DNA of 64,000 nt, from the NCBI RefSeq assembly GCF_019279795.1, contig NC_056745.1, positions 511,185,323 to 511,249,322 of the forward strand, written 5' to 3'. A model generated the notes under the pieces. The model worked only from the letters and a program-made list of their open reading frames with translations. It did not search any database and was not told where the DNA came from. Shown in pieces: positions 46,422-55,693 of this stretch; positions within the stretch are counted from its first letter, which is position 1; every line of letters begins with the position of its first letter. The DNA is from Protopterus annectens (taxonomy: Eukaryota; Chordata; Ceratodontiformes; Protopteridae). A program made the position numbers and the translations under genes.

Positions 46422-48140
46422 CTCCTCTGGATTGATTTCTGCCTCTAGAGCATCTATTCCTGCCTCTTTGAGATTTTGAGGAGTCTGGAAAGGACCAATT
46501 TTTGGCAGGTCAGTTCCTGCTAAACCTTGGGGGCTGAACCTGTAAGAAATCCTTAACTGTTTGTACAGATTTTGCCTTCTCTTCCATTTTCTTCATTACT
46601 TGCTGAGCAGGTGTACCAAATAGACTGGCCTTATCCATAGGAGCATCTAACAGCTTTGCTTTAACATGATCTGGCAAAACCTGTTCCTTCAACCATGCAT
46701 GCCTTCTTATCACTGTGCCAGTCATGGCTGATCTAAATGAAGCCTCCAGTGCATCGTAGCCACATTTTAAAGAATGGTTACTAACCTGCTGAATGTTATT
46801 CACCATTTCTAAAACATATTTCTTATCTAAGGAGTCATCAGAGGACAGCTTCTTAGTTAACTGATCAAGCATAAACTCTTGGTATTGGATCATGTGAAAC
46901 TGACAGTTTAAAGCTCTAGCTGAGAGAGTAGCAGAGGTGTAAACTTTTTTCCCCAATCTCTCTAAGGACCTGGATTCCCTTTCAGAAGGGAGAGGGTTTT
47001 TTGCTGAGGTCGAAGCTACTGCCTTAGGCCCCTGGGATATAGTCTCAGGATCTGCAAGTGGGGCCTTGTATAGGTGGTGATGAGTGTCTGGCACCCTGTA
47101 AAATCTATCTGGTTTGGCAGGGGCTGGAGGTAAAGTATCAGGAGCAGTGCAAACATCATTAAATGCATCATCCACAACAGGCAGAACTGGAGGTATAGCT
47201 AAGGGCCTATGTTGTGGTAAGTGCAGAAAGGTCCTAAGCCTTTTTCTTGAATCTAAGAAATCTTGTCCCTGCCATTGGAATTGTTCTCTCATGGCATGTA
47301 AGGTTTCCCCAAAGGAAAATTCCTCTGGTGGAGAGGCAGATGGAATGGATTCTTCAGCATCGGAATCTTCATAAGTAGAAAAAGGAGCCTCTGGCTGATC
47401 TGTAATGTCTGAGTCATCCGAAGAATCATCAGAGGACACTGGCTCGGGGGGGCTCTGTTCTAGGTCTCTTTTTTGGAGGCTGAGAGGCCCTGTCTGGGTG
47501 AGATTGGGATCCCCTAATTAAGGAGATTAAATCCTCTGCCAGAGTAAGCATTTGTGAACTAGAAGTGGGCCTATGTGAGGGGGTCTTAACAGGCACTGAT
47601 TTAACAGTTTTGGCTGCTTTAGCCCTGGCAAAGGCCTTTATAGACATGGCTGCAGGAGGCCTAGCAGCACCATGTGCTGGGGTAGAGACATCCAAAGGGA
47701 TGGTGTCTGATAATTCACTAGGAACCACAGTAGTAGGCAAAACTTCAGAGGCCGATTCAACTAAGGTAGCAGGAGCCTCAGTAGTAGTCATGGATTCGGC
47801 TGAAGATTGACCCGTTTTCGGTTTCGGCGAAACCGAGACACTCATGACTTGCTTAACCGTGGTTTCGGCCGAAACCGCGGACCAAAGTGTCGGTCTTTTC
47901 TTTGCGTTTTTAACAATTTGGGTAGTCGGAGGATCCGGCGGCATAATGTCGCAAAATCTGAGCGAAAACCTGTTCAGCAAACTCTGACCGACGCCTAAGC
48001 GTTCGTCGGTTGAAGGAAGCACAGGCTAAACAGGCTGCTACGTCGTGGTCTGGGCCTAAACAAGGTAGGCAGTAAGAGTGGAAATCTTTATGAGGTATTT
48101 GTTTCCCACAAGTTAAACAGTTATTTACTTTTTCTGACAT
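46400..48140 (-). pseudogene. DIRS C gag, frameshifted
   Basis: It starts at 48140 (MSEKVNNCLTCGKQIPHKDFH; an upstream in-frame Met is at 48152) with the triple CxxC module. A frameshift after RRSEFAE leads to frame 47429-48022 (Pro/Thr-rich linker, then MLTLAEDLISLIRGSQSHPD). A second leads to frame 46510-47439 (309 codons: acidic stretch, FSFGETLHAMREQFQWQGQD, HRPLAIPPVL, NCQFHMIQYQEF, LKCGYDALEASFRSAMTGT, RRHAWLKEQ). A Gly/Arg-rich tail follows near 46400-46480. Confidence 0.85.
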
Positions 48141-48267
48141 CGGCTGAGGCAAGAAAGAGTCCCCAGCGGGTACTTAGCTTTAGAAGTCTTGAGTAGTATT
48201 CGGTAGTAGTAATCTCTGGATCTGACCGACCGGCACTTGCGAACAGCTTCTGCTTCGGGCGCCACGC

Positions 48268-48440
48268 GGCAAGAAAGACTGAGGAAAATGGCGTCGGATG
48301 ATGCCTTTATACCCGAAGACCAGCAAAGATGACGTCGGGTGAAGTGCGACATCAGCCGAAGCCGGACCCAGACTTTGGAATCCGGCCGACCGAAGGGCTG
48401 CCTGACGACAGGACAACCCATTTGTTATGACTGCAGATGC
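48268..48440 (-). repeat. Right inverted terminal repeat of DIRS C
   Basis: Reverse complement of 42904-43074; followed by the right extension ending at 48455. Confidence 0.92.
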
Positions 48441-48620
48441 ATCCTTGAAGGACATCAGGCAGCCGATGCCATTACATCAGTTTTTCTTGCCCCAAATGTC
48501 AGGAGCCCCCAAACAGGGAGCTAAGTTATGGTGTAAAAACACCACCAGTAAAAAGTAAATACCAATAGCCCTGTAAGGAGTGAAGAAGAGAGAGAAGGGG
48601 GCTGGAAGGTGGGAAACCAG

Positions 48621-48722
48621 GACTGCAACAGTGAATATACTCTAACATCTACATTTATGGTAAGTGTACACAACCGTACTATGTTCTTCATGTTTCAATG
48701 TTGCAGTTGTCACACATGGGTT
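48621..48722. repeat. Internal complementary region of DIRS D
   Basis: It is complementary to D's left end (ctaacatctacatttatggtaagtgtacac..) and then right end (tatgttcttcatgtttcaatg), joined at ccgtac|tatgttc. Confidence 0.88.
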
Positions 48723-49870
48723 GATTCCCAAAGCTGAAGAATGGGTGGAGGCAGTCAAGAAGAGTTGGGGCTGGATAGTATGCCCTGCAGGACTGTGGTT
48801 GCAAAACCTGTCCTGGATTTGGAAAAGATAGGCAGGTGGTAATGCTTGGTGAAGGTATGAACAGAACTCCAAGTTGCAGCTTCCAGAATGTCCCTGGTAG
48901 GGACTCCTCTGAGAAAGGCTGTAGAGGTTGAAGTTTCCCTACTGGAATGTGTTCTGACCCCCTTTGGGGGTGGTTTCCCATGGTGTTTGTAACAGAAATG
49001 GATAGTGTGCTATTCATTTGGAGATGGTTTGTTTTGATATGGCCTTGCCCTCTGCCCCTGGTGCAAAGCTGACTAGTAACTGGTCAGATTTCCTAAAGGG
49101 CTTAGTCCCATCACAGTAGAATCTGAGCTGTCTGTGCACATCTAAAGAGTGCAGGATCCTTTCCCCCTTACTTTGAGGATTAGGAAAAAAGGTGGGCAAA
49201 TGGATAGAACGGTTGAGAGCTACACTGGACACCACTTTAGGCATGAAAGTTAGGTTAGGCCTGAGGGAGACCCTGTCAGCATGAAAAAAGATGAATGGTT
49301 CCACAGCCATAAGTGCTTGTAGCTCTGACACTCTTCTAGCTGAAGTGATGGCCAGAAGCAAGGCTATTTTCCAAGAGAGGAATTTTAACACTGCTGACAC
49401 TTCAGGCTGTAGCGTGAGTTTTCCAACACAGAGTTAAGGTCCCAAGCAGGGGTAATAGCTCTTCTTGGTGGCCTTAAGTTGTTAGACCCTCTCAGGAACT
49501 GCTTGATGAGAGGGTGTGAGAAGAGAGGTGGCTCAGTGCTGTAATGAGCAGAGATGGCAGAGGCATTTAATAGAAGAGAAGGATAGGCCCCTGTGGAGTA
49601 GGTCTGCTAGGTAATTCAGGATGAGAGGTAAGGACGGCTGTGCTGGATCCGCTCCTTTAGTCTGGATCCAGGAACAATACCTTTTCCACTTGTCAGCATA
49701 GGATTTTCTAGTACTGGGTCATCTGGCTTCAAGTATGACATCCAGTACCTGCTTGCTTAGGCTGGCCACTGGAGAAGTCAAGGAATAAGCCAGGCTGCAA
49801 GGTTCAAGGTCTGAAATTGCGGATGCAATAACTGTCCCTCCTGCTGAGTCAGGAGAGCTGGAATCTGGGG
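48680..49870 (-). pseudogene. DIRS D tyrosine recombinase, broken
   Basis: Start-like MTPPPDSSSPDSAG near 49870, QVLDVILEAR near 49735, then decayed core-binding sequence. Catalytic half in frame 49014-49400 (FLSWKIALLLAITSARRVSEL, FFHADRVSLRPN, LNRSIHLPTFFPNPQ, KQTISK). After a shift, the HSSR box and AATW..Y end lie at about 48820-49000. No single open frame joins them. Confidence 0.82.
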
Positions 49871-51700
49871 GAGGTGTCATGGAGGCAACGGTGACAGACT
49901 GTACAGTAGTTGGTACCAGTGTTGGCGTCTGGGACAATCAGGATTGCCCTTGGTCTTTCTTTTCTTATCTTGAGTAATACTCTTGTAAGAAGAGGTAGAG
50001 GGGGAAATGCATAGATTGAGAGGTTTGCCCACTGGAAGGATAGGGCATCCACTTTCCAGGCCTTGCTGTGAGGTTCCCTGGTGCAGAATTTGCTGAGCTG
50101 CTGATTGTAGGGGAAGGCAAATAGGTCCACCTTTGAGTTACCCCATTTCTGGGTCACAAGGCTGAAGGTGTTGTGGTTTAATTGCCACTCATGTGGGTCT
50201 AGGAGATTTCTGCTTAAGTTGTCTGTCAAAGAGTTTTGGTTGCCTGGCAGGAACTGAGATTGCAGGTGAATATGCATGGCTGAGGCCGTGTTCCAAAGGG
50301 TCATGGCTAGCCAGCAGAGTGGGTTCCCCCCTGCTTGTTGATGTACCACATCACTGTGGTGTTGTCGGTTTTGATTAGTAGAGGCCCCGGAGACAGTAGG
50401 GATCTGAAAGCTGTCAGAGCATGCTGAACAGCTAGCATCTCTTTTTGGTTGATGTGCAGATGAATTTGATTTGGGCTCCAGTGGCCCTGAATGCACCTGT
50501 CATTCAGATGTGCACCCCAGGCATAGTCTGACGCATCTGTGGTTAGGGTCTGGGTGACATGGGGTTGTGTAAAGGGAAGCCCCTTGTTGTGGTTGCATAC
50601 TGCTACCCACCAAAGGAACTCTTTCCTTAGACAAGGTATCATAGGTATGACAGTTTCCAGGTCCTGAGAATGTTGGCACCAAAGACTTTTTAAGTACCAC
50701 TGAAGTTTCCTCATATGCAGTCTGGCATATGGAATTATTAGAATGCAGGAGGCCATGAACCCTAGAGCTTGCAGGATTATCCTTGCGGATAACTGGGTTC
50801 TAGTGGCCATTCGAGAGAAGTAGCCCATCAGATAGGCTTGTTTTTCTGGAGTAAGGAATGCCATCTGGGATGCTCTGTTCAAGCTTGCTCCCAGGCATAC
50901 ATTTTTTTGACTGAGGACTAGTTTGGATTTCTTTTCGTTGATAGTGTACCCGAGGGAGGTTATAAAGTCCTTTAAAAATTTCAGGTGCTGCAACAGCTTT
51001 TCCTGACTGCCTGAATCACGCAATCGTCCAAGTAGGGGTAAATATGAATATTTCTCTGTCTGCAACAGGCAATGACTGGAGCCAGGCATTTTCTGAAAAC
51101 TCTGGGAGCACTGGATAAGCCAAAGGGAAGTGCAGAGAACCGATAATGCATAGATCCTGCCATGAAACGTAGATATTTCCTGCAGGAGTCCCTGATTGGG
51201 ATGTGCAGACAGGCCTCCTTTAGGTCTAGGGTGGCTAACCAGGCATCTTTGGACAGCATAGGGAGAAGCTGCTGTAGGGTGAGCATTTTGAATTTTGGTA
51301 CCACCAGGAAGGTGTTTAGAATGGATAGCTCTACAATTGGGCACCAGGTGCCCTCTTTTCTGGGTACCAGGAAAAGTCTGGAATAAAAACCCTGGCCTAT
51401 CTGTTCTGTGGGAACAGGCTAAATTGCCCTTATGGAGAGCAGGGACTGAACCTGGCTTTGTGCCTCTGTCCATTGGTTTGGATGAAGGGCTGGGAACCCT
51501 TTTGGGGCTGGCAGCGTGTGGAAATAAAAGTTGCACCCATGGGATACTATGTTGAGGACCCATCGATCGTCGGTGATGGAGGTCAATTTTTTTTTTTTTT
51601 TTTTTTGCATGGTGGTCAAGTTTTCCTTCTAGGAGCACTAGCAATCGGGCAGAGGTGAGGGGAGGAGTTGAGAAGTCATTGCTTAAATCTCTGCATACCC
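49850..51700 (-). pseudogene. DIRS D reverse transcriptase / RNase H, broken
   Basis: Palm in frame 50981-51304: KFKMLTLQQLLPML, TLDLKEACLHIPI, ALPFGLSSAPRVF, IYPYLDDCVIQ. A shift near 50980 leads to the thumb and RNase H in frame 50307-50975: LGYTINEKKSKLV, LHMRKLQWYLKSL, LTTDASDYAWG, INQKEMLAVQHAL, KTDNTTVMWYINKQGG. A further shift near 50330 leads to frame 49849-50496 with NSLTDNLSR and VDLFAFPYNQQLSKFC, YAFPPLP. A 20-base poly-T (poly-A on the coding strand) at 51587-51606 sits near the N-terminus. Confidence 0.85.
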
Positions 51701-53462
51701 TGAGACTGTAGTCTGGGGGGGTCCGTTTCCCCTAGGTCCAGTTTGATGTGGCGTTGAGGGGGCTGGAAAGGACCAATGTTTTGAGGGGCAATGCCTACTG
51801 AATCATGGAGGTTGCACTTGTAAAAAATCTTTGACTGTCTGCATAGACTTAGCTTTTTCTTCCATCTTTTTTAAAACATTTTCTGCTTTGGTGCCAAGCA
51901 GATTGTCCTTGTTCAGAAGTGCATCCAATAATTTTGATTTGATATGGTCTAGCAAGGTCTGCTCCTTAAGCCAGGCATGCCTTCTAAGTACAGAACCTGT
52001 GACTGCTGCCCTGCAAGATGCTTTTAGGGCGTCAAACCCACATTGCAGGGTATGCTTGCTGACTTGGCTTAAAGAATGCATAAGCTCCTGTAATTCTTTA
52101 TTTTCTGCACAGTCAGGGAAGGTAGGTAATTTTTGCTTAATAAATTCCATAGTATGTTGCTGGTATTTCAGCATGTGAAACTGACAATTTAATGCTCTAA
52201 TGGCAAGAGTTGCAGAGGTGTATACTTTTTTACCCCATCTGTCTAAAGCTCGGGAATCCCTGTCCAAGGGGGTGGGATTCTTAGCTGTAGTTGCTTTTAT
52301 TCCTTTAGGTCCTTGGGAGATGACCTCTGGGTCAGCAGTAGGATTTTTGAAAAGAAATTTGTGAGTCAGGGACTCTGTAGTACGTCAGGTTTCCTGGGAG
52401 CAGGGGGTAAAGTATCAGGAGTTAGACTGGATTCCATAAAGACATCATCCACAACATCCAGAACAGGAGGGATAGCTAAGGGTCTGTGCTGTGGTAAATC
52501 TAAAAATTCCCAGAGTCTCTTTTTGGACTGAGAGTAATCCTGGCATTCCCAATGGAACTGCTCTCTCAAAGTCAAATGTAGGGTTTCACCAAAAGAAAAA
52601 TCCTCTGGAGGGGAGGCAGAAGGAATGAATTCCTCTGCATCTGAATCCTCATAGGCAGATAAGGGCATATCTTCATAATCAGAAACCTCAGAGTCGATGG
52701 ACTCGTGGTCAGATAAAGCTGCTGGGGACAAGTCTCTTTCTTTTAGCAGGGGAAGGCTGGCTTCCCCTAATCATCATAATAATTAGGTCCGTCATTTTAA
52801 GCATCTATGCTTGTGGCAAGGAAGCAGGTGCTTGAGTTAGGTTTGCCTGTTTTTTAGGCGTAGCTCATACTCTTGGCCTTAGAAACTCAGTAGTTTTAGA
52901 AAGAACTGAAGACACGAAAGAAGTCGTCGGTTGGTGTTGAATATCGGTAGTGCAAAGAACTTAGTTAGAAGCCGGTGCCTGCACAGCGGCACCAGACCCA
53001 TCCAAGGTAGAGACATTCGCAGGTTCCGTAGTCAAAGAACAGTCTCGCGGCATTATCGGACTCCAAATGGGTCTTGGTAGCGGCCTACAAATCCGTCGAA
53101 GCGGGCATTAGGGACTGCGAAAGTGCCTCACTGAGTATCGGTGAACTGGCGACTAGCGTAACGGAAGCGTCGTCGGCAGTTTTGGACCTGTGCGGTCTGT
53201 CTCTGTCTTTATCCTTACGTTTTTTCAGAAGATCGGTAGTCGGATGGCTTACCAAAGCCATTTCGGACTACGGAGATCGAGAATGAAAATATTTAGCTAC
53301 AATAAGGGCACGACAATGAATAGTTCGGGCATTGAACAAAGCATAAAACTGGCAGCGAGGTATGTCGTGGTCTGGGCCTAAAGAGGTGGCACAGTAAGAA
53401 TGGAAATCTCTGTGTGGTATTTGCTTTCCACAGGCGAGACAATTGTTAACTTTTTCTGATAT
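51700..53462 (-). pseudogene. DIRS D gag, start codon lost and frameshifted
   Basis: The start region at about 53460 reads ATA TCA GAA AAA where B, C and E have ATG TCA GAA AAA. The first CxxC pair is kept (NCLACGKQIPHRDFHSYC), but the second and third are damaged. Central parts at 52366-52731 (FSFGETLHLTLREQFHWECQ, HRPLAIPPVL) and 51803-52267 (LNCQFHMLKYQQHTMEF, LQCGFDALKASCRAAVTGS, RRHAWLKEQ, KDFLQVQPP) are well preserved. Confidence 0.8.
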
Positions 53463-53595
53463 CGGTTAGAGCAAGAAAAAAGGATCCCCAACCGGGTACT
53501 TAGCTTTAGAAGACTTCAACTTCAGTTTTGGAAACGAACGCTCAGGTAGCGTCCAACCGGCACTCGTGTGAACTGCTTCTGCTTCGGGCTCCTCA

Positions 53596-53764
53596 GCAAG
53601 AAAGACTGATGTAATGGCGTCGTCTGCCTGTTTTTATACCACTGACGACCTGACGTCAGTCCTGAAGCGACAGCAACTGATGCAGAAATACTAAGCCTCT
53701 GGCATTCGGGCCGACTGAGGGCTACCCCTGGCATGATAACCCAAGAGTGATGACTGCAACAGTG
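53596..53764 (-). repeat. Right inverted terminal repeat of DIRS D
   Basis: Reverse complement of the split left repeat (42724-42857 plus 48456-48493). It supplies the uninterrupted version of C's target. Confidence 0.92.
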
Positions 53765-53779
53765 AAACACAAAGAACAT

Positions 53780-54012
53780 CTGGCGGAATCATGCAATTAA
53801 ATTCATGGACTTTTGATCTAGAGAAGGCAATCCGGATGGGTGAGTTATTAGATCTGGATAATGATCCAACATCCATGGAGGATGTACTAGAAGAGGCCAT
53901 AGAAAAAGGAACCATGTCTATCAAGGCCAAAAGGAGGCAAAAAATGATCACTCTGGCCTTGCAATGCCTTGCTTTCTGTACGAGTCTGTCATTAGGAGTA
54001 GATGGGGAAAAA
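53780..54012 (-). pseudogene. DIRS G segment between D and E
   Basis: It matches DIRS A at about 4080-4310 (plus-strand blocks gaaccat..tatcaaggccaaaa, atgatcact..cctt), between the recombinase and the RNase H C-terminus. No usable frame. Confidence 0.65.
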
Positions 54013-54057
54013 AGTACAGTTTTGTACCTACCATAAATGTAGATGTCCGAGAGGTAT

Positions 54058-54229
54058 GCATCTGCAGTCCTAACAAATGGGTTGTCTTGCCTCAGGCAGC
54101 CCTTCGGTCGGCCGGATTCCAAAGTCTGGGTCTGGCCTCGGCTGATGTCGCACTTCACCCGACGTCATAGCTGCTGTCAATTGGGTATAAAGGCATCAGT
54201 CAACGCCATTTTCCTCAGTGTTTCTTGCC
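54058..54229 (+). repeat. Left inverted terminal repeat of DIRS E
   Basis: It pairs with 59453-59624; shared blocks include gcatctgcagtcctaacaaa and gcccttcggtcggccggatt. Confidence 0.92.
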
Positions 54230-54421
54230 CCAGATGCCAGGTGCCCTCTAGGAAGGCTAAATTTGGATAAATGCAAATGATTCCAAACAGTAGAGAGCAA
54301 ACAAAAATAAACATATATGTACATATATACAAACAAATATACCATAATAGATTCCCCCAGCTAGCTACAAGATGGGCAAATACCCTAGGAGTACCACAGA
54401 GGGGAAGGAGGGTGGGTAATC

Positions 54422-54531
54422 CTGACTGCAGATGCATACCTCTCGGACATCTACATTTATGGTAGGTACAAAACTGTACTATGTCCTTCAAGGATGCATC
54501 TGCAGTCCTAACAAATGGGTAGAATACCATA
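54422..54531. repeat. Internal complementary region of DIRS E
   Basis: It is complementary to the left end (catacctctcggacatc..ggtaggtacaaaactgtac) then to the right end (tatgtccttcaaggatgcatc). Confidence 0.9.
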
Positions 54532-54561
54532 GCCAAACTGGGGGAGGAGGCATTAAAAAGA

Positions 54562-55693
54562 TTATGGTGTAGTTAAGATCCCTTGCAAAACAGCAGTGGC
54601 AAAACCTGCTCGGGATCTGGAGTATAAAGGCAGATTATAATGCTTGGCAAATGTATGCACGGAGCTCCAAGTAGCAGCCTCTAAAATGTCTTTGGTAGCC
54701 ACTCCTCGTAAGAAAGCTGTAGTAGTGGCTGTAGCCCTTGTGGAGTGAGGTCTGATGTTTTCTGGAGTTGTCTTTCCATGAAAGGAGTAACAAAATCTAA
54801 TGCAATTTCCTATCCATTTTGAGATTGTCTGTTTTGAAATTGCTTTCCCTTCCATTCCTGCTGCGTATGCTACCAGAAGCTGGTCAGTTTTTCTATTGTT
54901 CTTGGTTCTGTCCAGGTAGTAGCGCAATTGCCTGTGTACATCCAAGGTATGCAGTAGTCTTTCCCCCCTGTTCTGAGGGTTGGGGAAGAATGTTGGTAGG
55001 TGGATTGCTTGGTTCAATGATACCCTGGAGACCACCTTTGGCATAAAAGTAGGGTTAGTTCTCAAGGACATTCTATCCTGATGGAAGATAAGGAAGGGCT
55101 GTACTGCCATTAATGCCTGTAATTCAGAAACCCTTCTTGCTGAAGTGATTGCAAGCAGGAAAGCAGTTTTCCAAGATAAGAGCTGTAATTCTGCTGTTGC
55201 TGCTGGTTCAAAAGGGGGAAGTGTTAACTTTTCTAGCACAAAGTTCAGGTCCCATGTAGGCAAAGGTGGCTTCCTTGGAGGCTTTACATTTTAATTCCTC
55301 TCAGAAACTGCCTGAGTAGAGGATGAGAGAAGACTGGAGGATCCATGTTATATTCTGCTGAAATTGCTGATGCATGAATCTTGATGGAGGAGTAAGACAG
55401 GCCATTGTGGAAAAGCTCTGCTAAATATTCCAGGATGTTAGCTATGTTTGCCAATGATACATTTTCTCCTTTTGCTGCACTCCAAATGAGGTATCTTTTC
55501 CATTTTGCTGAATAAGTCTTCCTTGTGGAGGGTCTGCGAGCCTCCAGGATAATGTCTTTAACCCTCTGAGATAAATCTGGGTTATTTTGTTTTATGTAAG
55601 ATTCCAAGCAGCTAGCTGCAGTGTTTTCAAGTTTGGATGCAGGATCTTGAAGTTGTTCTGTGTTAGCAGCAAAGGAACTAGAGGTAGAGGCCA
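54562..55693 (-). pseudogene. DIRS E tyrosine recombinase, single frameshift
   Basis: The start at 55693 (MASTSSS) overlaps the end of the RT frame by about 100 bases, in another frame. The N-terminal core-binding half runs to LLRQFLRGIK near 55290, where one base is missing compared with element C. The rest is the 233-codon frame 54562-55263. In that frame the catalytic set is present: R43/R44 in TSARRVSEL, H173 and R176 in PHSTR, W199 in ATWSS, and Y209 in FAKHY as the likely nucleophile. The enzyme would insert the circular cDNA without target duplication. Confidence 0.88.

Larger units (their letters stand above)
42858..48455 (-). mobile_element. DIRS-type retrotransposon C, nested in D
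   Basis: It is 5.6 kb, starting agtacagttttgtac and ending cttgaaggacat. Terminal repeats at 42904-43074 and 48268-48440; ICR at about 43278-43375. Closest relative in the window is E. Excising it leaves D's left terminal repeat identical in length and, around the junction, in sequence to D's right repeat. Order on the minus strand: gag, RT/RNase H, recombinase, each with a few frameshifts. Confidence 0.95.
42676..53779 (-). mobile_element. DIRS-type retrotransposon D, interrupted by C in its left terminal repeat
   Basis: Left part 42676-42857, right part 48456-53779; about 5.5 kb without C. Terminal repeats: left at about 42724-42857 plus 48456-48493, right at 53596-53764. ICR at about 48621-48722. 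Order on the minus strand is gag, RT/RNase H, recombinase. It ends with cacaaagaacat. Reading frames are broken, and the Gag start codon is mutated. It lies inside relic G. Confidence 0.92.

Noticed and set aside
42676-53779. Repeated, similar blocks as a CRISPR array or tandem satellite
   Set aside because: The repeats are kilobase-scale retrotransposon copies with inverted ends, not short regularly spaced units.
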